Shown here: piece by piece, positions 44,172 through 53,016 of the stretch
Layout of the letters: each line of letters opens with the position of its first letter
How positions within the stretch are numbered: position 1 is the first letter of the stretch
Assembly (NCBI GenBank): GCA_937944885.1
Contig: CALFBB010000028.1
Location: forward strand, 1 to 58,379
Source: an uncultured cyanobacterium
GTDB lineage: Bacteria > Cyanobacteriota > Cyanobacteriia > Thermostichales > Thermostichaceae
Reading direction: 5' to 3'
Length of the DNA: 58,379 nt
Position numbers and translations under genes: made by a program
The notes under the pieces: model-generated
What the model was told of the DNA's origin: nothing
Database searches by the model: none
Seen by the model: only the letters and a program-made list of their open reading frames with translations

Positions 44172-46136
44172 ATGATGTGGCCAGCGGAAGGGCGGCAACG
44201 TGCCATCATCGAGTCGGTGGTACCAGAAATTGACGGTGGACGCTACGCCATCAAGCGCACAGTAGGCGAGTATGTGGTAGTAGAAGCCGATATTTTTGGG
44301 GATGGCCACGATCAGCTATCGGCGGTGCTCTGTTTTCGGGAAGCCGGTAGCAACACTTGGCAGGAAGTTTGGATGGAGCCGATCGGCAACGATCGCTGGC
44401 GGGGCCAATTTCAACTTAACCAAGTGGGGCAGGCCTCCTACACCATTCACGCTTGGGTGGACCATTTCAAAACCTGGCAGCAGGATCTCAAAAAGCGCGT
44501 TGAGGCTGGGCAAGAGGTCTCTATCGAGCTGTTGATCGGAGCAGAGTGGATCGAGGCAGCTGCCCAGCATCACAGCGGGGATGTTCAGGATAAGCTGGGT
44601 CACTACGCCCAAACACTGCGGTTGGCTGAGGCTCCCGAGCATTTGGATGCTGCGATTGAAACGGCTCTTTCGCCTGAGCTTGGCGAGCTGATGCAGGTGT
44701 ATGGGGAGCGTCCTTTTGTCAGCACCTACCCGGAACGGCGGGTCTGGGTGGATCCTGTCAAGGCGCGCTTCAGTGCTTGGTACGAGCTGTTCCCGCGCTC
44801 CTGCGGCCCTGATGAACACACCCACGGCACCTTCCGAGATGTAATCGCGCGTCTACCGATGATCGCGGCGATGGGGTTTGACGTGCTCTACTTGCCGCCG
44901 ATCCATCCGATTGGGCAGACCTTCCGCAAGGGCAGAAACAACTCCATGACTGCAGAACCCGGCGATCCCGGCTCCCCTTGGGCCATTGGTGGACCAGAGG
45001 GAGGACACAAAGCCATTCACCCCCAACTGGGATCCCTAGCTGATTTTCATGAGTTGGTGGCCCAAGCCAAACAGTTGAACATTGACATCGCCCTGGATAT
45101 TGCTTTCCAATGTTCCCCGGATCACCCCTATGTCAAAGAGCATCCTGAATGGTTTAAGAAACGTCCCGATGGCACCATTCAGTATGCGGAAAACCCACCC
45201 AAGAAATATCAGGACATCTATCCTCTCAACTTCGAAACAGAAAACTGGAAAGCTCTCTGGGAAGAGCTAAAAAGTGTGATCCAATACTGGATTGATCAAG
45301 GGGTAACCATCTTTCGGGTGGATAACCCCCATACCAAGGCTTTTGGCTTTTGGGAGTGGTGCATTCAGGAAATCAAAGCCAAGCACCCAGAGACAATTTT
45401 TTTATCAGAAGCTTTTACCCGGCCAAAGCTGATGAAATCCTTGGCTAAGCTAGGCTTTACCCAATCCTACACTTACTTTACCTGGCGCAATGACAAGTGG
45501 GGCTTAACGGAGTATCTTACCGAGCTAACCCAAACTCCGATGCGGGAGTACTACCGACCCAACCTCTGGCCCAATACGCCCGATATTTTGCATGAGTTCT
45601 TGCAAACGGGGGGGCGCCCGGCATTTATGTTGCGTTTTATCTTGGCTGCCACTTTGGGATCCAACTATGGCATTTATGGGCCGGCTTTTGAGCTGTGTGA
45701 AGGGCGTGCAGTTCGTGAAGGTAGCGAAGAATATCTAGATTCCGAGAAATATCAAATTCGCCACTGGGATCTGGATCAACCGGGTCATTTGCGGCCATTG
45801 ATCACCGCTGTAAACCAGATTCGACGGGAAAATCCAGCCCTCCAGAGCGACTGGAGCTTGGTGTTTCACCCCACCGACAATGATGCCCTGATCTGCTACT
45901 CTAAACGCACGTTTGATGGCTCCAACCGCATTTTGGTTGCTGTGAATTTGGATCCCTTTCACATTCAATCCGGCTGGGTTAACCTGAACCTAGCAGCCTT
46001 GAACTTAGAGCATTGGCAGACCTTTCAGCTGACAGATTTGTTGGATGGTCAACAATACTCTTGGCAGGGCTCCACCAACTACATCAAGTTGGATCCCTGG
46101 ACAATGCCCGCCCACATCTTCTGGCTGGAGAGCTAA
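44172..46136 (+). CDS. glgE: Alpha-1,4-glucan:maltose-1-phosphate maltosyltransferase GlgE
   Basis: GlgE (GH13_3) extends alpha-glucan from maltose-1-phosphate, in a route with TreS and Pep2. The 654-residue protein has an N-terminal beta domain, then the catalytic barrel: SAWYELFPRSCGPDEHTHGT near 200, DVLYLPPIHPIGQTFRKGRN near 235, nucleophile Asp in TIFRVDNPHTKAFGFWEW near 380, acid/base Glu in IFLSEAFTRPKLMKSL near 410, and GIYGPAFELCE with the C-terminal beta domain at the end. The FRVDNPHTKAFGFWEW wording is specific to GlgE. It is a single gene, with treS/pep2 not adjacent. Links to GH57 (25.6 kb) are metabolic inference. Confidence 0.95.
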   Translation: MMWPAEGRQRAIIESVVPEIDGGRYAIKRTVGEYVVVEADIFGDGHDQLSAVLCFREAGSNTWQEVWMEPIGNDRWRGQFQLNQVGQASYTIHAWVDHFKTWQQDLKKRVEAGQEVSIELLIGAEWIEAAAQHHSGDVQDKLGHYAQTLRLAEAPEHLDAAIETALSPELGELMQVYGERPFVSTYPERRVWVDPVKARFSAWYELFPRSCGPDEHTHGTFRDVIARLPMIAAMGFDVLYLPPIHPIGQTFRKGRNNSMTAEPGDPGSPWAIGGPEGGHKAIHPQLGSLADFHELVAQAKQLNIDIALDIAFQCSPDHPYVKEHPEWFKKRPDGTIQYAENPPKKYQDIYPLNFETENWKALWEELKSVIQYWIDQGVTIFRVDNPHTKAFGFWEWCIQEIKAKHPETIFLSEAFTRPKLMKSLAKLGFTQSYTYFTWRNDKWGLTEYLTELTQTPMREYYRPNLWPNTPDILHEFLQTGGRPAFMLRFILAATLGSNYGIYGPAFELCEGRAVREGSEEYLDSEKYQIRHWDLDQPGHLRPLITAVNQIRRENPALQSDWSLVFHPTDNDALICYSKRTFDGSNRILVAVNLDPFHIQSGWVNLNLAALNLEHWQTFQLTDLLDGQQYSWQGSTNYIKLDPWTMPAHIFWLES

Positions 46137-46265
46137 ACTCTGCCCCAGGGATCCCGCTTCGGCTTGGCCAACAGTGGGGTAGGTGGGTGTGCTAATCTTA
46201 GCTGAATTGGCAGTCCTCAACCTGCCCCTTTGATCATCCCTGTAAACTCAAGGCGAGGTTAGCAG

Positions 46266-46601
46266 ATGAACAGCGACCCATGCGACGATTTGCGCGATGC
46301 TATGAGTACCTCGGGTCGCTCCATCAAAAAGGCTGCCCGGCGAGGAGCTTACGAAACAGCTCAGGCGGTGGGGGAAGAACGGCGGCGTGTCCGAATTCGT
46401 ACCCTTGATGGCACAGATATTCGGGGGGAAGTGTTTTTGGAAGGCACCGAGTTCGAACGACGGGTTTCCAGCTTGCTCAACGATGAGCGTACATTTGTGG
46501 CCATGACCGACTCAGAAATGTTTGTCAATGGTCGCCGAGTTGCCCACGCAGAGTTCATTTGTGTTAACAAAAATGCCATCTCTTATGTGCTAGAGGAATG
46601 A
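46266..46601 (+). CDS. Hypothetical protein (small, acidic-basic, unknown family)
   Basis: The 111-residue frame starts at ATG 46266 with GGTTAGCAG just upstream. A polar N-terminus (MNSDPCDDLRDAMSTSGRSI, KKAARRGAYETAQAVGEE) leads to a beta-rich part: RVRIRTLDGTDIRGEVFLEG, RRVSSLLNDERTFVAMTDSE, and FVNGRRVAHAEFICVNKNAI. The second half looks like a small compact beta domain of the sort that in other cyanobacteria is annotated as uncharacterised. No membrane helix is seen. It lies between glgE (129 bp) and a cyclic-nucleotide-binding gene. Confidence 0.65.
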   Translation: MNSDPCDDLRDAMSTSGRSIKKAARRGAYETAQAVGEERRRVRIRTLDGTDIRGEVFLEGTEFERRVSSLLNDERTFVAMTDSEMFVNGRRVAHAEFICVNKNAISYVLEE

Positions 46602-46698
46602 TGGTATGGGCTATGAGGAATGATGGCTGAGGTTGACAACCCGAACCCGATATCTGCCCCATCCCTCTGTCCATCTTCTCTTTTCCTCCAAGGGTAGG

Positions 46699-47244
46699 AT
46701 GAGACAGATGCAGACCCCCTTACCTATGAGTAGCACCCGCCATCTCTCTTTCGAGCGTATTCGTGAGCACCTGCTGTTTCAATCCCTAGAGGATGTCGAG
46801 TGGCAAGCCCTGACTGCGGCGCTTTTGCCCAGTCGCTTTCAACCGGGCCATGTGATTTTTCAAGAAGGGGATCCCAGCAGTGATCTGTACGTGATTCTCA
46901 GTGGGGTGGTGGAGCTGCGCCGGCAGTATGTACGGCACCCAGGGGACTATTTGCTGGCCACTTTGCATGCAGGGCGGGTGTTTGGGGAGCTTTCTCTACT
47001 GACGGGGCGACGGCGCTCCTTTACAGCCATAAGCCTGATGGATGTGCAAACCCTACGCCTCTCAGCAGAAGGGTTAGTCCTGTTGCCTCTCGAAGTTCAG
47101 GTGAAGCTCTACCGCGCCTGGAGCGGCATCATCAGCGAACGCTTGTACTGGGTAGACAGTATGTTTACAGATCTACTCGAACAACGGGGGGTAGAAAATG
47201 TTGCCTCGGCAATGGCTTTGCTGCATCAGCGATATCCCTCCTAA
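46699..47244 (+). CDS. Cyclic-nucleotide-binding domain protein without DNA-binding domain
   Basis: Start ATG 46699 with AAGGGTAGG before it gives 181 residues. The CNB domain covers residues about 15-125: LLFQSLEDVEWQALTAALLP, GHVIFQEGDPSSDLYVILSG, and the phosphate-binding cassette FGELSLLTGRRRSFTAISL with the Glu and Arg that bind cAMP/cGMP (GE...RR). The last 60 residues are helical (LYRAWSGIISERLYWVDSMF) and contain no helix-turn-helix, so it is not a CRP-type regulator; it probably modulates a partner. Confidence 0.8.
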   Translation: MRQMQTPLPMSSTRHLSFERIREHLLFQSLEDVEWQALTAALLPSRFQPGHVIFQEGDPSSDLYVILSGVVELRRQYVRHPGDYLLATLHAGRVFGELSLLTGRRRSFTAISLMDVQTLRLSAEGLVLLPLEVQVKLYRAWSGIISERLYWVDSMFTDLLEQRGVENVASAMALLHQRYPS

Positions 47245-47349
47245 CATTCTCTTGACACCGGTGGAGAGTGGCTTAGAAGCAAAAAGGAGAATCAAATCAA
47301 AGTTTTCTCTGGTGCTCCGCACCTTGCAGAGCAAGATACTCCAGAACTC

Positions 47350-48060
47350 TTAAACCGTTACTAGCTCTGGACGGCGGCTGTTGCGGATACTGCGGATCGC
47401 CTCTGCATAGTCCTTAGCTTTGAACACCGCCGACCCTGCCACAATCGCATTGGCACCGGCTTCTAGCACCTGCCAGGCATTGCTCCCCTTGAGGCCACCA
47501 TCCACCTCAATCCAGGGATCCAAGCCGCGCTCATCACACATCGCCCGTAGCTGGCGAATTTTGGGTACCACCGCCGGGATGAAACTTTGGCCACCGAAAC
47601 CCGGGTTGACACTCATAATCAACACCAGATCCACCAGCTCCAGCACATACTCAATCCAATCCAAAGGACTGGCGGGATTGAGCACCACACCGGCTTGTTT
47701 GCCTAGATCTTTAATTTGGCTCAGGGTACGGTGCAGGTGAATGGTGGAGCTAGACTCTGCATGCACAGAAATGATGTCAGCTCCTGCCTTAGCAAAATCC
47801 GCTACATAGTTCTCCGGCTCTACGATCATCAGGTGCACATCCAGAGGCTTTGCTGTAACTGGGCGCAGGGCTTCCACCACCAAGGGGCCAATGGTGATAT
47901 TGGGTACAAAGCGACCATCCATGACATCCACATGGATCCAGTCAGCCCCGGCCTCATCCACTGCTCGCACCTCATCCCCCAGGCGGCTAAAGTCTGCCGA
48001 AAGAATGGACGGGGCAATCACAATCGGTTTCTGCCCAGAGGTTGCTGGCGTTTTGGTCAT
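47350..48060 (-). CDS. rpe: Ribulose-phosphate 3-epimerase
   Basis: Rpe interconverts ribulose-5-phosphate and xylulose-5-phosphate in the Calvin and pentose-phosphate pathways. The start is ATG 48060 ([20 protein letters not shown]), 236 residues. Family motifs: [74 protein letters not shown] and [20 protein letters not shown], which carry the metal-binding His and Asp residues of the TIM barrel. An upstream frame extension to 48138 is unlikely to be translated. It is divergent from the flavodiiron gene with 223 bp between. Confidence 0.95.
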   Translation of the reverse strand: MTKTPATSGQKPIVIAPSILSADFSRLGDEVRAVDEAGADWIHVDVMDGRFVPNITIGPLVVEALRPVTAKPLDVHLMIVEPENYVADFAKAGADIISVHAESSSTIHLHRTLSQIKDLGKQAGVVLNPASPLDWIEYVLELVDLVLIMSVNPGFGGQSFIPAVVPKIRQLRAMCDERGLDPWIEVDGGLKGSNAWQVLEAGANAIVAGSAVFKAKDYAEAIRSIRNSRRPELVTV

Positions 48061-48283
48061 GGTAAATGTCCCAGTTTTGTAAACAGAAGAACGATGGCAG
48101 GTGTTTCTCCATGGTACGAGCTTTGATCCCCTTTGCAAAGCTTGATATTCTCCCAGATCTCAAAAAGTCTCAAAAGGTAGGGATTCTTGAGGATGGAACT
48201 GGTCATTGTACTGACAAAAGCGTTTCCATCCTGTAGCCCAACTTTTATGGCAAGTTGAGAACAAATGCTGCCATGGAGCCGTT

Positions 48284-50119
48284 ATGGAGAGAAAGTCCCT
48301 ATCCCGCGATGTCCAGGTCGCCTCAATCGGCCCTGCCACCCTGGTGCTACGCTCCCGCACTTGGGATCGGCTGAAGTTTGAAATCGAGTATGCCCGCCAA
48401 CGAGGTACCACCGCCAATAGCTACCTGATCCAGGCACAGCAATCTATTTTGATCGATCCACCGGGGGAATCCTTCACCGATATCTTTCTAGAAGAACTGG
48501 CCCAGCATCAATATCTGCAACGATTACACTATATCCTGCTCAGCCACGTCAATTTCAACCGCATTGCCACCTTAAAAGCACTTTTGCCCCTTGCCCCCTA
48601 TGCCGTCGTGCTTTGCTCTAAGCCAGGAGTGATCACGTTGCGGGCCGCCTTTGAGACGGATCCCTTGCCTGGTCTGCCGGCGCGGGACGAAGAAGAGGCT
48701 GCTGATTTGGGGATTACCTACAACGGTGACCAGTCCTTTCGTTTGCGGGTGGTACGGGATGGGGAACGTTTGGATCTGGGAGAAGGTCACGAACTGCACT
48801 TTCGCACAGTACCTACTCCCCGTCATCCCGATGCCCTGTGCACCTATGACCCTGCCACTGGGATCCTCTACAGCGACAAACTTTTTGGCGCCCACGTCTG
48901 TGATGAACCGATCTTTGATGAGCATTGGCGGCAGTTGAGTGAGGATCGCCGTTACTATTTCGATTGTCTGCACTGCACCCAAACGCAGCAGGTAAAGGCA
49001 GCCTTAGCCAAATTGGCGGATTTTCCAGCTAGCACCTACGCTCCTGCCCATGGCCCCTTGGTGCGCCACAGTCTGCGCCGCCTCCAGCAAGACTATCAGA
49101 CCTGGTGTGAAGAGCACCCCAGCAGTGAACCACGGGTTGCCCTCCTGTTTACCTCCGCCTACGGCAATACCGGCTTGATGGCAGCTGCCCTAGGACAGGG
49201 GTTGGAGCGGGCCGGTGTGATCGTGGAGAGGATCAATTGCGAGTGGGTCAGCCCAGAGGAAGTTACACAGGCCCTAGAGCGCTGTCAAGGTTTCATCATT
49301 GGCTCCCCAACATTGGCCGGTCATGCCCCGGTACAAATCCAGACAGCCCTGGGCATTATCCTATCCTCCACTCCCAATACCAAGCTGGCAGGGGTGTTTG
49401 GCTCCTACGGCTGGAGTGGGGAAGCGGTAGATTTTATCGAGAGCAAGTTGCTCAATGCCGGCTTTTCACTGGGCTTCCCAACCATCCGCGCCAAGTTCAA
49501 ACCCACCCCTGAAGTGTTACAGACTTGTGAACAGGCGGGATCCCAGTTTGCCCAAGCGCTACGCAAAGTGATGCGCGCCCGTTCTTCCCGTCCAAGTGGC
49601 AGTGAAACCCAAGGGGATCGAGCCGTTCGCATCAGCGGGACGAGATCCTTACAAGCCCTCAGTCGGGTGGTGGGATCCCTATGTGTGGTTACGGCTCAAC
49701 AGGGAGGGATCTGGCGCGGGTTTCTCACCTCTTCTGTTTCCCAAGCCAGTTTCAACCCACCTGGTCTAACCCTTTCTGTCAGCAAAGATCAAGAGGCAGA
49801 ACTGTTCACCCAACCCGAAGCTCCCTTTGTCTTAAACATTCTGCGAGAGGGTAAAGGTGGGCCCGGATCCAGCTCTTCCAGCAGTTTGCAACGACATTTT
49901 CAGCGTCCGCAACGCCCAGGGGAAGATCGCTTTGCCGGGGTAGCAACCTTTCCTGCCGAGAACGGCTGCCCGATTTTGCAGGAGGCGCTGGCCTACCTGG
50001 AGTGCCGAGTGAGAAACTGGATGGACTGCGGCGATCGCTACCTCATCTATGCAGAGGTAGAACGGGGCAAGGTCCTAGATCCAACCGGGGTAACTGCCAT
50101 ACAGCATGGGCGCCTTTGA
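48284..50119 (+). CDS. Flavodiiron protein (Flv1-type, non-canonical diiron site)
   Basis: Cyanobacterial flavodiiron proteins reduce O2 to water downstream of photosystem I. The 611-residue protein has the three-module photosynthetic architecture: metallo-beta-lactamase-like domain (1-270), flavodoxin (about 290-430, LLFTSAYGNTGLMAAALGQG) and C-terminal flavin reductase-like module (about 455-611). The first iron-ligand motif HxExDH is replaced by HVNFNR, losing Glu, Asp and His; later ligands remain (PTPRHPDAL, LYSDKLFG, YAPAHGPL). This matches Flv1/Flv2-type subunits, which pair with canonical Flv3/Flv4. The partner is not in the window. Confidence 0.9.
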   Translation: MERKSLSRDVQVASIGPATLVLRSRTWDRLKFEIEYARQRGTTANSYLIQAQQSILIDPPGESFTDIFLEELAQHQYLQRLHYILLSHVNFNRIATLKALLPLAPYAVVLCSKPGVITLRAAFETDPLPGLPARDEEEAADLGITYNGDQSFRLRVVRDGERLDLGEGHELHFRTVPTPRHPDALCTYDPATGILYSDKLFGAHVCDEPIFDEHWRQLSEDRRYYFDCLHCTQTQQVKAALAKLADFPASTYAPAHGPLVRHSLRRLQQDYQTWCEEHPSSEPRVALLFTSAYGNTGLMAAALGQGLERAGVIVERINCEWVSPEEVTQALERCQGFIIGSPTLAGHAPVQIQTALGIILSSTPNTKLAGVFGSYGWSGEAVDFIESKLLNAGFSLGFPTIRAKFKPTPEVLQTCEQAGSQFAQALRKVMRARSSRPSGSETQGDRAVRISGTRSLQALSRVVGSLCVVTAQQGGIWRGFLTSSVSQASFNPPGLTLSVSKDQEAELFTQPEAPFVLNILREGKGGPGSSSSSSLQRHFQRPQRPGEDRFAGVATFPAENGCPILQEALAYLECRVRNWMDCGDRYLIYAEVERGKVLDPTGVTAIQHGRL

Positions 50120-50439
50120 ATGTTCGGCTATGATCCATCGGGAGCTGGGCAGTTCGATTTTAATCTCCACGGTTGGCAAGATCACCCTTTCACCCTGCTC
50201 AACCGCAAGGAGCTACACCAGGGTGTATCTTACCCCAGTCCCGCCTGGAGCGGGGATTGTGTTTCATGATGGGACCCATGGGGGATCCTAGTTTGTCAGA
50301 ATGACACAGCGGTTGATTCCAAGGTTGCGGGGGTTACACTTTGTTCGTATCGTTGGCTCCTTGAGAACCATTCCGGTTGCACGGGAAATTGGATATTGAA
50401 TACAGTGAAGTCAAGCATAGGCATGGGAGCAAGAAGGCC
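50120..50439. other. Intergenic region; possible short LpxC-like relic
   Basis: This 320-bp gap follows the flavodiiron gene. In one plus-strand frame at about 50215-50280 it reads VYLTPVPPGAGIVFHDGTHG, which recalls the N-terminal LRPAP..TGIVF strand of LpxC, but the flanks do not match and the frame soon stops. It may be a decayed fragment or chance. The promoter of the PspA-like gene must lie nearer 50300-50430. Confidence 0.25.
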
Positions 50440-51189
50440 ATGGGCGCACGCAAGGTGATCTACGGTATTTTTGGGCAACAGGCAGGCAGTGTTATTGTCG
50501 GCACTTGGAACTGGCTGTGGGGGATCCCTGTAGATAAGGGCGGCACAGGGGCTGTCATGGTTGCAGAAGAATCCCTGCGCACCATGCAAGAATCTGTTCA
50601 GCGCCTCACGGAAGCCGTTGCCACCCAAGTAGCCGCCTACCAACGGGCGGAGCAGAAGTACATGCAGAAGGTGCGCGAATATCAAGCTCTGGAGAACAGG
50701 GCCCGCCTTGCTGCCCAGCGAGGGGACCAAGAAGCCGCGCGTCTGGCTATGACCCAAGCTTTGCAGATTGAAGCCGTTCTCGGCCCTCTCAAAGAAAACG
50801 TCGAAACCGCCGAGCGCTACGTTACGGCAGCCAAGCAGAAATTGGCTCGCGAAAAAGAGAAGCTGGCTGCTTACAAGAACGAGCTGAGCAACATGAAGGA
50901 CATTAACGAGGTGAACCAAGCCCTCGAGCAGATAGCTCGTGTTAACAACGCCTTCAACATCGACTCCGCCAAGTCACAATTTGAAGCGGCTAAAAGTGCG
51001 GTGCAGGCTCGTCAGTTTAAAGCCCGTGCCATGAGTGAACTCTCAGAAGATCGCACTGAGCAGATCTCGGCGCAACTAGACGACATGGCCATGGAAGATG
51101 AAGTGTCGCGCCGCTTGGCCATGTTATCGGGGCAGAGTAGCCCCAAGGCGAATCTACCCATGCCCGATCTGGACTTTAAGGTAAAGTAG
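50440..51189 (+). CDS. PspA/IM30 (Vipp1)-family protein with atypical N-terminus
   Basis: PspA/IM30 proteins are ESCRT-III-like membrane-remodelling proteins; Vipp1 acts on thylakoid membranes. Start ATG 50440 gives 249 residues. Residues about 45-215 are the long coiled helices of the family (EESLRTMQESVQRLTEAVAT, LENRARLAAQRGDQEAARLA, LKENVETAERYVTAAKQKLA, NAFNIDSAKSQFEAAKSAVQ). The usual amphipathic helix MGLF.R...  is not seen; in its place stands MGARKVIYGIFGQQAGSVIV plus a Trp-rich GTWNWLWGIPVDKGG. It is probably a paralogue distinct from canonical Vipp1. An upstream frame to 50377 is open but without support. Confidence 0.82.
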   Translation: MGARKVIYGIFGQQAGSVIVGTWNWLWGIPVDKGGTGAVMVAEESLRTMQESVQRLTEAVATQVAAYQRAEQKYMQKVREYQALENRARLAAQRGDQEAARLAMTQALQIEAVLGPLKENVETAERYVTAAKQKLAREKEKLAAYKNELSNMKDINEVNQALEQIARVNNAFNIDSAKSQFEAAKSAVQARQFKARAMSELSEDRTEQISAQLDDMAMEDEVSRRLAMLSGQSSPKANLPMPDLDFKVK

Positions 51190-51532
51190 AAGCTGGCAGA
51201 AGCTTGGATTCAGCTTGTATCTCAAAGCGCTTGGCTTGAGTCAACTGCCCGACTCTGACCGGTAAGGGGGCAGCTTCCTGTAGTTCTGCAGTTAACCTCT
51301 TGCAAAGCGCAAGGCATGAACCGGGAGTAAGTTTGCCAGTTCCCGCTAGGATGTTTTTCCTGCTGTCCAGCTCAGGGTCAGCAATGTCCTTGCCTTTTAC
51401 CCGAAGCACTGTAGGGCCTCGTCCTGCGGAAAGCTTGCCGAGGGGAACGGGGAGTATGTTAACAATGTTTAACAATTTGCTGATTTGGGATATTCTGCGA
51501 GAGTAATTCGGAAAACCCGAACTACTGCATCA
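51190..51532 (-). mobile_element. Possible IS200/IS605-like relic
   Basis: Read on the minus strand, the interval begins (near 51470) with GTTAACATACTCCCCGTTCC and CGGCAAGCTTTCCGC, resembling the TTGACATACTCCC...GAGCTTTCC head of the relic at 7994. Most of the remainder is an open stretch (51475-51176) without homology. Both strands have open frames of 68-99 codons but no support. I treat the interval as a decayed mobile end, not a gene. Confidence 0.35.
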
Positions 51533-52033
51533 CTACTGCATCCCGCCAAGATACCTGCCGATTAACAGGCAATTGCGCCCATCCCCTTGACGAGTGTAGC
51601 TAAGGTGGTTGGCTAAAGCTTTCATGAGTAAAATGCCGCGCCCCCCTTCCGAGTCGGCGTCTATCTTGGTTGGCAATTTTTGGGCAAACCCTTCTAGGTT
51701 GAACTCCTGCCCGTAATCCCAAATGCGCAACTCCAACTCCTGTGGTGTCAAGGTTAGCTCAATGTCGATTGGGGTGGTTTCCGGCAAGGCCTGGTGGGCA
51801 TGGCGGACGGCATTGGTGAACCCTTCCGCAAGAGCCAACTGACACTCCCTCCAGATGGGTTCAGGGATACCTGCGTTGCGAAAAGTTTCAAACCAGTTTA
51901 AAACCTCGCTGAGGGCATCCAGAGTGGTGCTCACTCTGAGCGAAAAAGTCTGAACATTACCGGTAGGGGTCTGTGACGTATTCAAGATGGAACTCGAAGC
52001 TTCTAGTGTAAGGCTCACCTGCACCCACTCCAC
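51533..52033 (-). CDS. RsbW-like anti-sigma/switch-kinase ATP-binding protein
   Basis: The 166-residue protein is a GHKL ATPase of the RsbW/SpoIIAB type: ECQLALAEGFTNAVRHAHQ with the N-box Asn, LELRIWDYGQEF with the DxGxx motif, and GGRGILLMKALANHLSYTRQ as the G2 region. Such proteins bind ATP and act as anti-sigma factors or partner-switch kinases with STAS and PP2C partners; none is beside it. The start is ATG 52033. It is followed by IS-like sequence. Confidence 0.85.
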   Translation of the reverse strand: MEWVQVSLTLEASSSILNTSQTPTGNVQTFSLRVSTTLDALSEVLNWFETFRNAGIPEPIWRECQLALAEGFTNAVRHAHQALPETTPIDIELTLTPQELELRIWDYGQEFNLEGFAQKLPTKIDADSEGGRGILLMKALANHLSYTRQGDGRNCLLIGRYLGGMQ

Positions 52034-52092
52034 AAATTAAGCTAGCTGAGTTGTAGTTTCAAGGATCTGGCTAGGTGTGTCATCCCCACTTT

Positions 52093-52908
52093 CTAGGGGG
52101 CAATGATCAAATCCACACGACGGTTGCGTTGTCGGCCCTCTTCGGTGTCGTTATCGGCTACGGGGGCAGTGGGGCCAAAGCCAGAGGTGGTCCAACTGAT
52201 GCGATTGTCTGGGGGTAGCAATTTGAGCAAGTAATCTTTAACAGCATTGGCACGGCGCAAAGACAGGGCCAAGTTGTAATTCAAGGGGCCGATGTTGTCG
52301 GTGTGGCCGTTCACTTGAATACGGGCTTCTGGCATCGTTGCCAAGGATTCGGCCACTTGAGCCAAAAGTGAGGCTGCCTCAGGACGAATTTCTGCTTTGT
52401 CAAAATCAAACATTAGATCCCCTGGCAGACTGATGGTTTGAGTTCCCACCTGAAAGGATGTGGGGGTGGGAGTGGCTGTGGGGGTGGGAGGGGGTGGGCT
52501 ACTGTCTATGTTGGCCTCTCCGGTTGCAATCTCGGCAGTGGTGGAAGACTGCCGCACGGGATCCCCTGTTTGGGAACGCAACCGCTGCAGACGGGATTCT
52601 AGCTCTTCAATCTGCATCAACAACCGGATGACCTGCTGCCGCGTTTCCCGAATATCGGCTTCGATCTCAGCAAAGCTCTTGCGCTCGTCCGGATCAATGC
52701 CCGGGGGGTTGGCCTGGGGTTGAGCTGGAGCAAGGGTAGCCAGGATCTGGGGCGTCGGTATGGCCGGGTCAGCAGAGGAGGAGTCCGTGGCCGGCTGGAT
52801 CTGGGTTTGGGCCGGTAGTACCATCCCGACTAGGATGCCGCTGCCGAGTAAAAGGATCCCACTCAACAGATTGAGAAGAAGGGTAAGTCTGTGGAGTGGG
52901 CGAGACAT
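52093..52908 (-). CDS. OmpA-family peptidoglycan-associated protein
   Basis: The 271-residue protein has one N-terminal membrane helix (LTLLLNLLSGILLLGSGILV), a Pro/Gln-rich linker, a coiled-coil segment (KSFAEIEADIRETRQQVIRL and EELESRLQRL), another Pro/Thr-rich linker, and a C-terminal OmpA domain: DFDKAEIRPEAASLLAQVAE, IQVNGHTDNIGPLNYNLALS and LRRANAVKDYLLKL. The conserved Asp and Arg that bind peptidoglycan meso-DAP are in TDNIGPLNYNLALSLRRA. It should anchor an envelope complex to the cell wall. It shares strand with the RsbW-like gene, 59 bp away. Confidence 0.87.
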   Translation of the reverse strand: MSRPLHRLTLLLNLLSGILLLGSGILVGMVLPAQTQIQPATDSSSADPAIPTPQILATLAPAQPQANPPGIDPDERKSFAEIEADIRETRQQVIRLLMQIEELESRLQRLRSQTGDPVRQSSTTAEIATGEANIDSSPPPPTPTATPTPTSFQVGTQTISLPGDLMFDFDKAEIRPEAASLLAQVAESLATMPEARIQVNGHTDNIGPLNYNLALSLRRANAVKDYLLKLLPPDNRISWTTSGFGPTAPVADNDTEEGRQRNRRVDLIIAP

Positions 52909-53016
52909 TGGATCAACCTCCGTGCAGGTAGGTTTTGGACAAGGGTTTTACCCAATCCTAACCAGGTGGAGGATCTTGCCAAGGGGGTTGTCGGACAGCC
53001 TAGCTTCCTCTTTCCG

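Noticed and set aside
50106-50291. 61-codon plus-strand frame overlapping the end of the flavodiiron gene
   Set aside because: It begins inside the flavodiiron gene and lacks homology beyond a short LpxC-like string.
51176-51475. 99-codon minus-strand frame
   Set aside because: It overlaps an IS-like end, and its sequence has no signal, membrane segment or motif.
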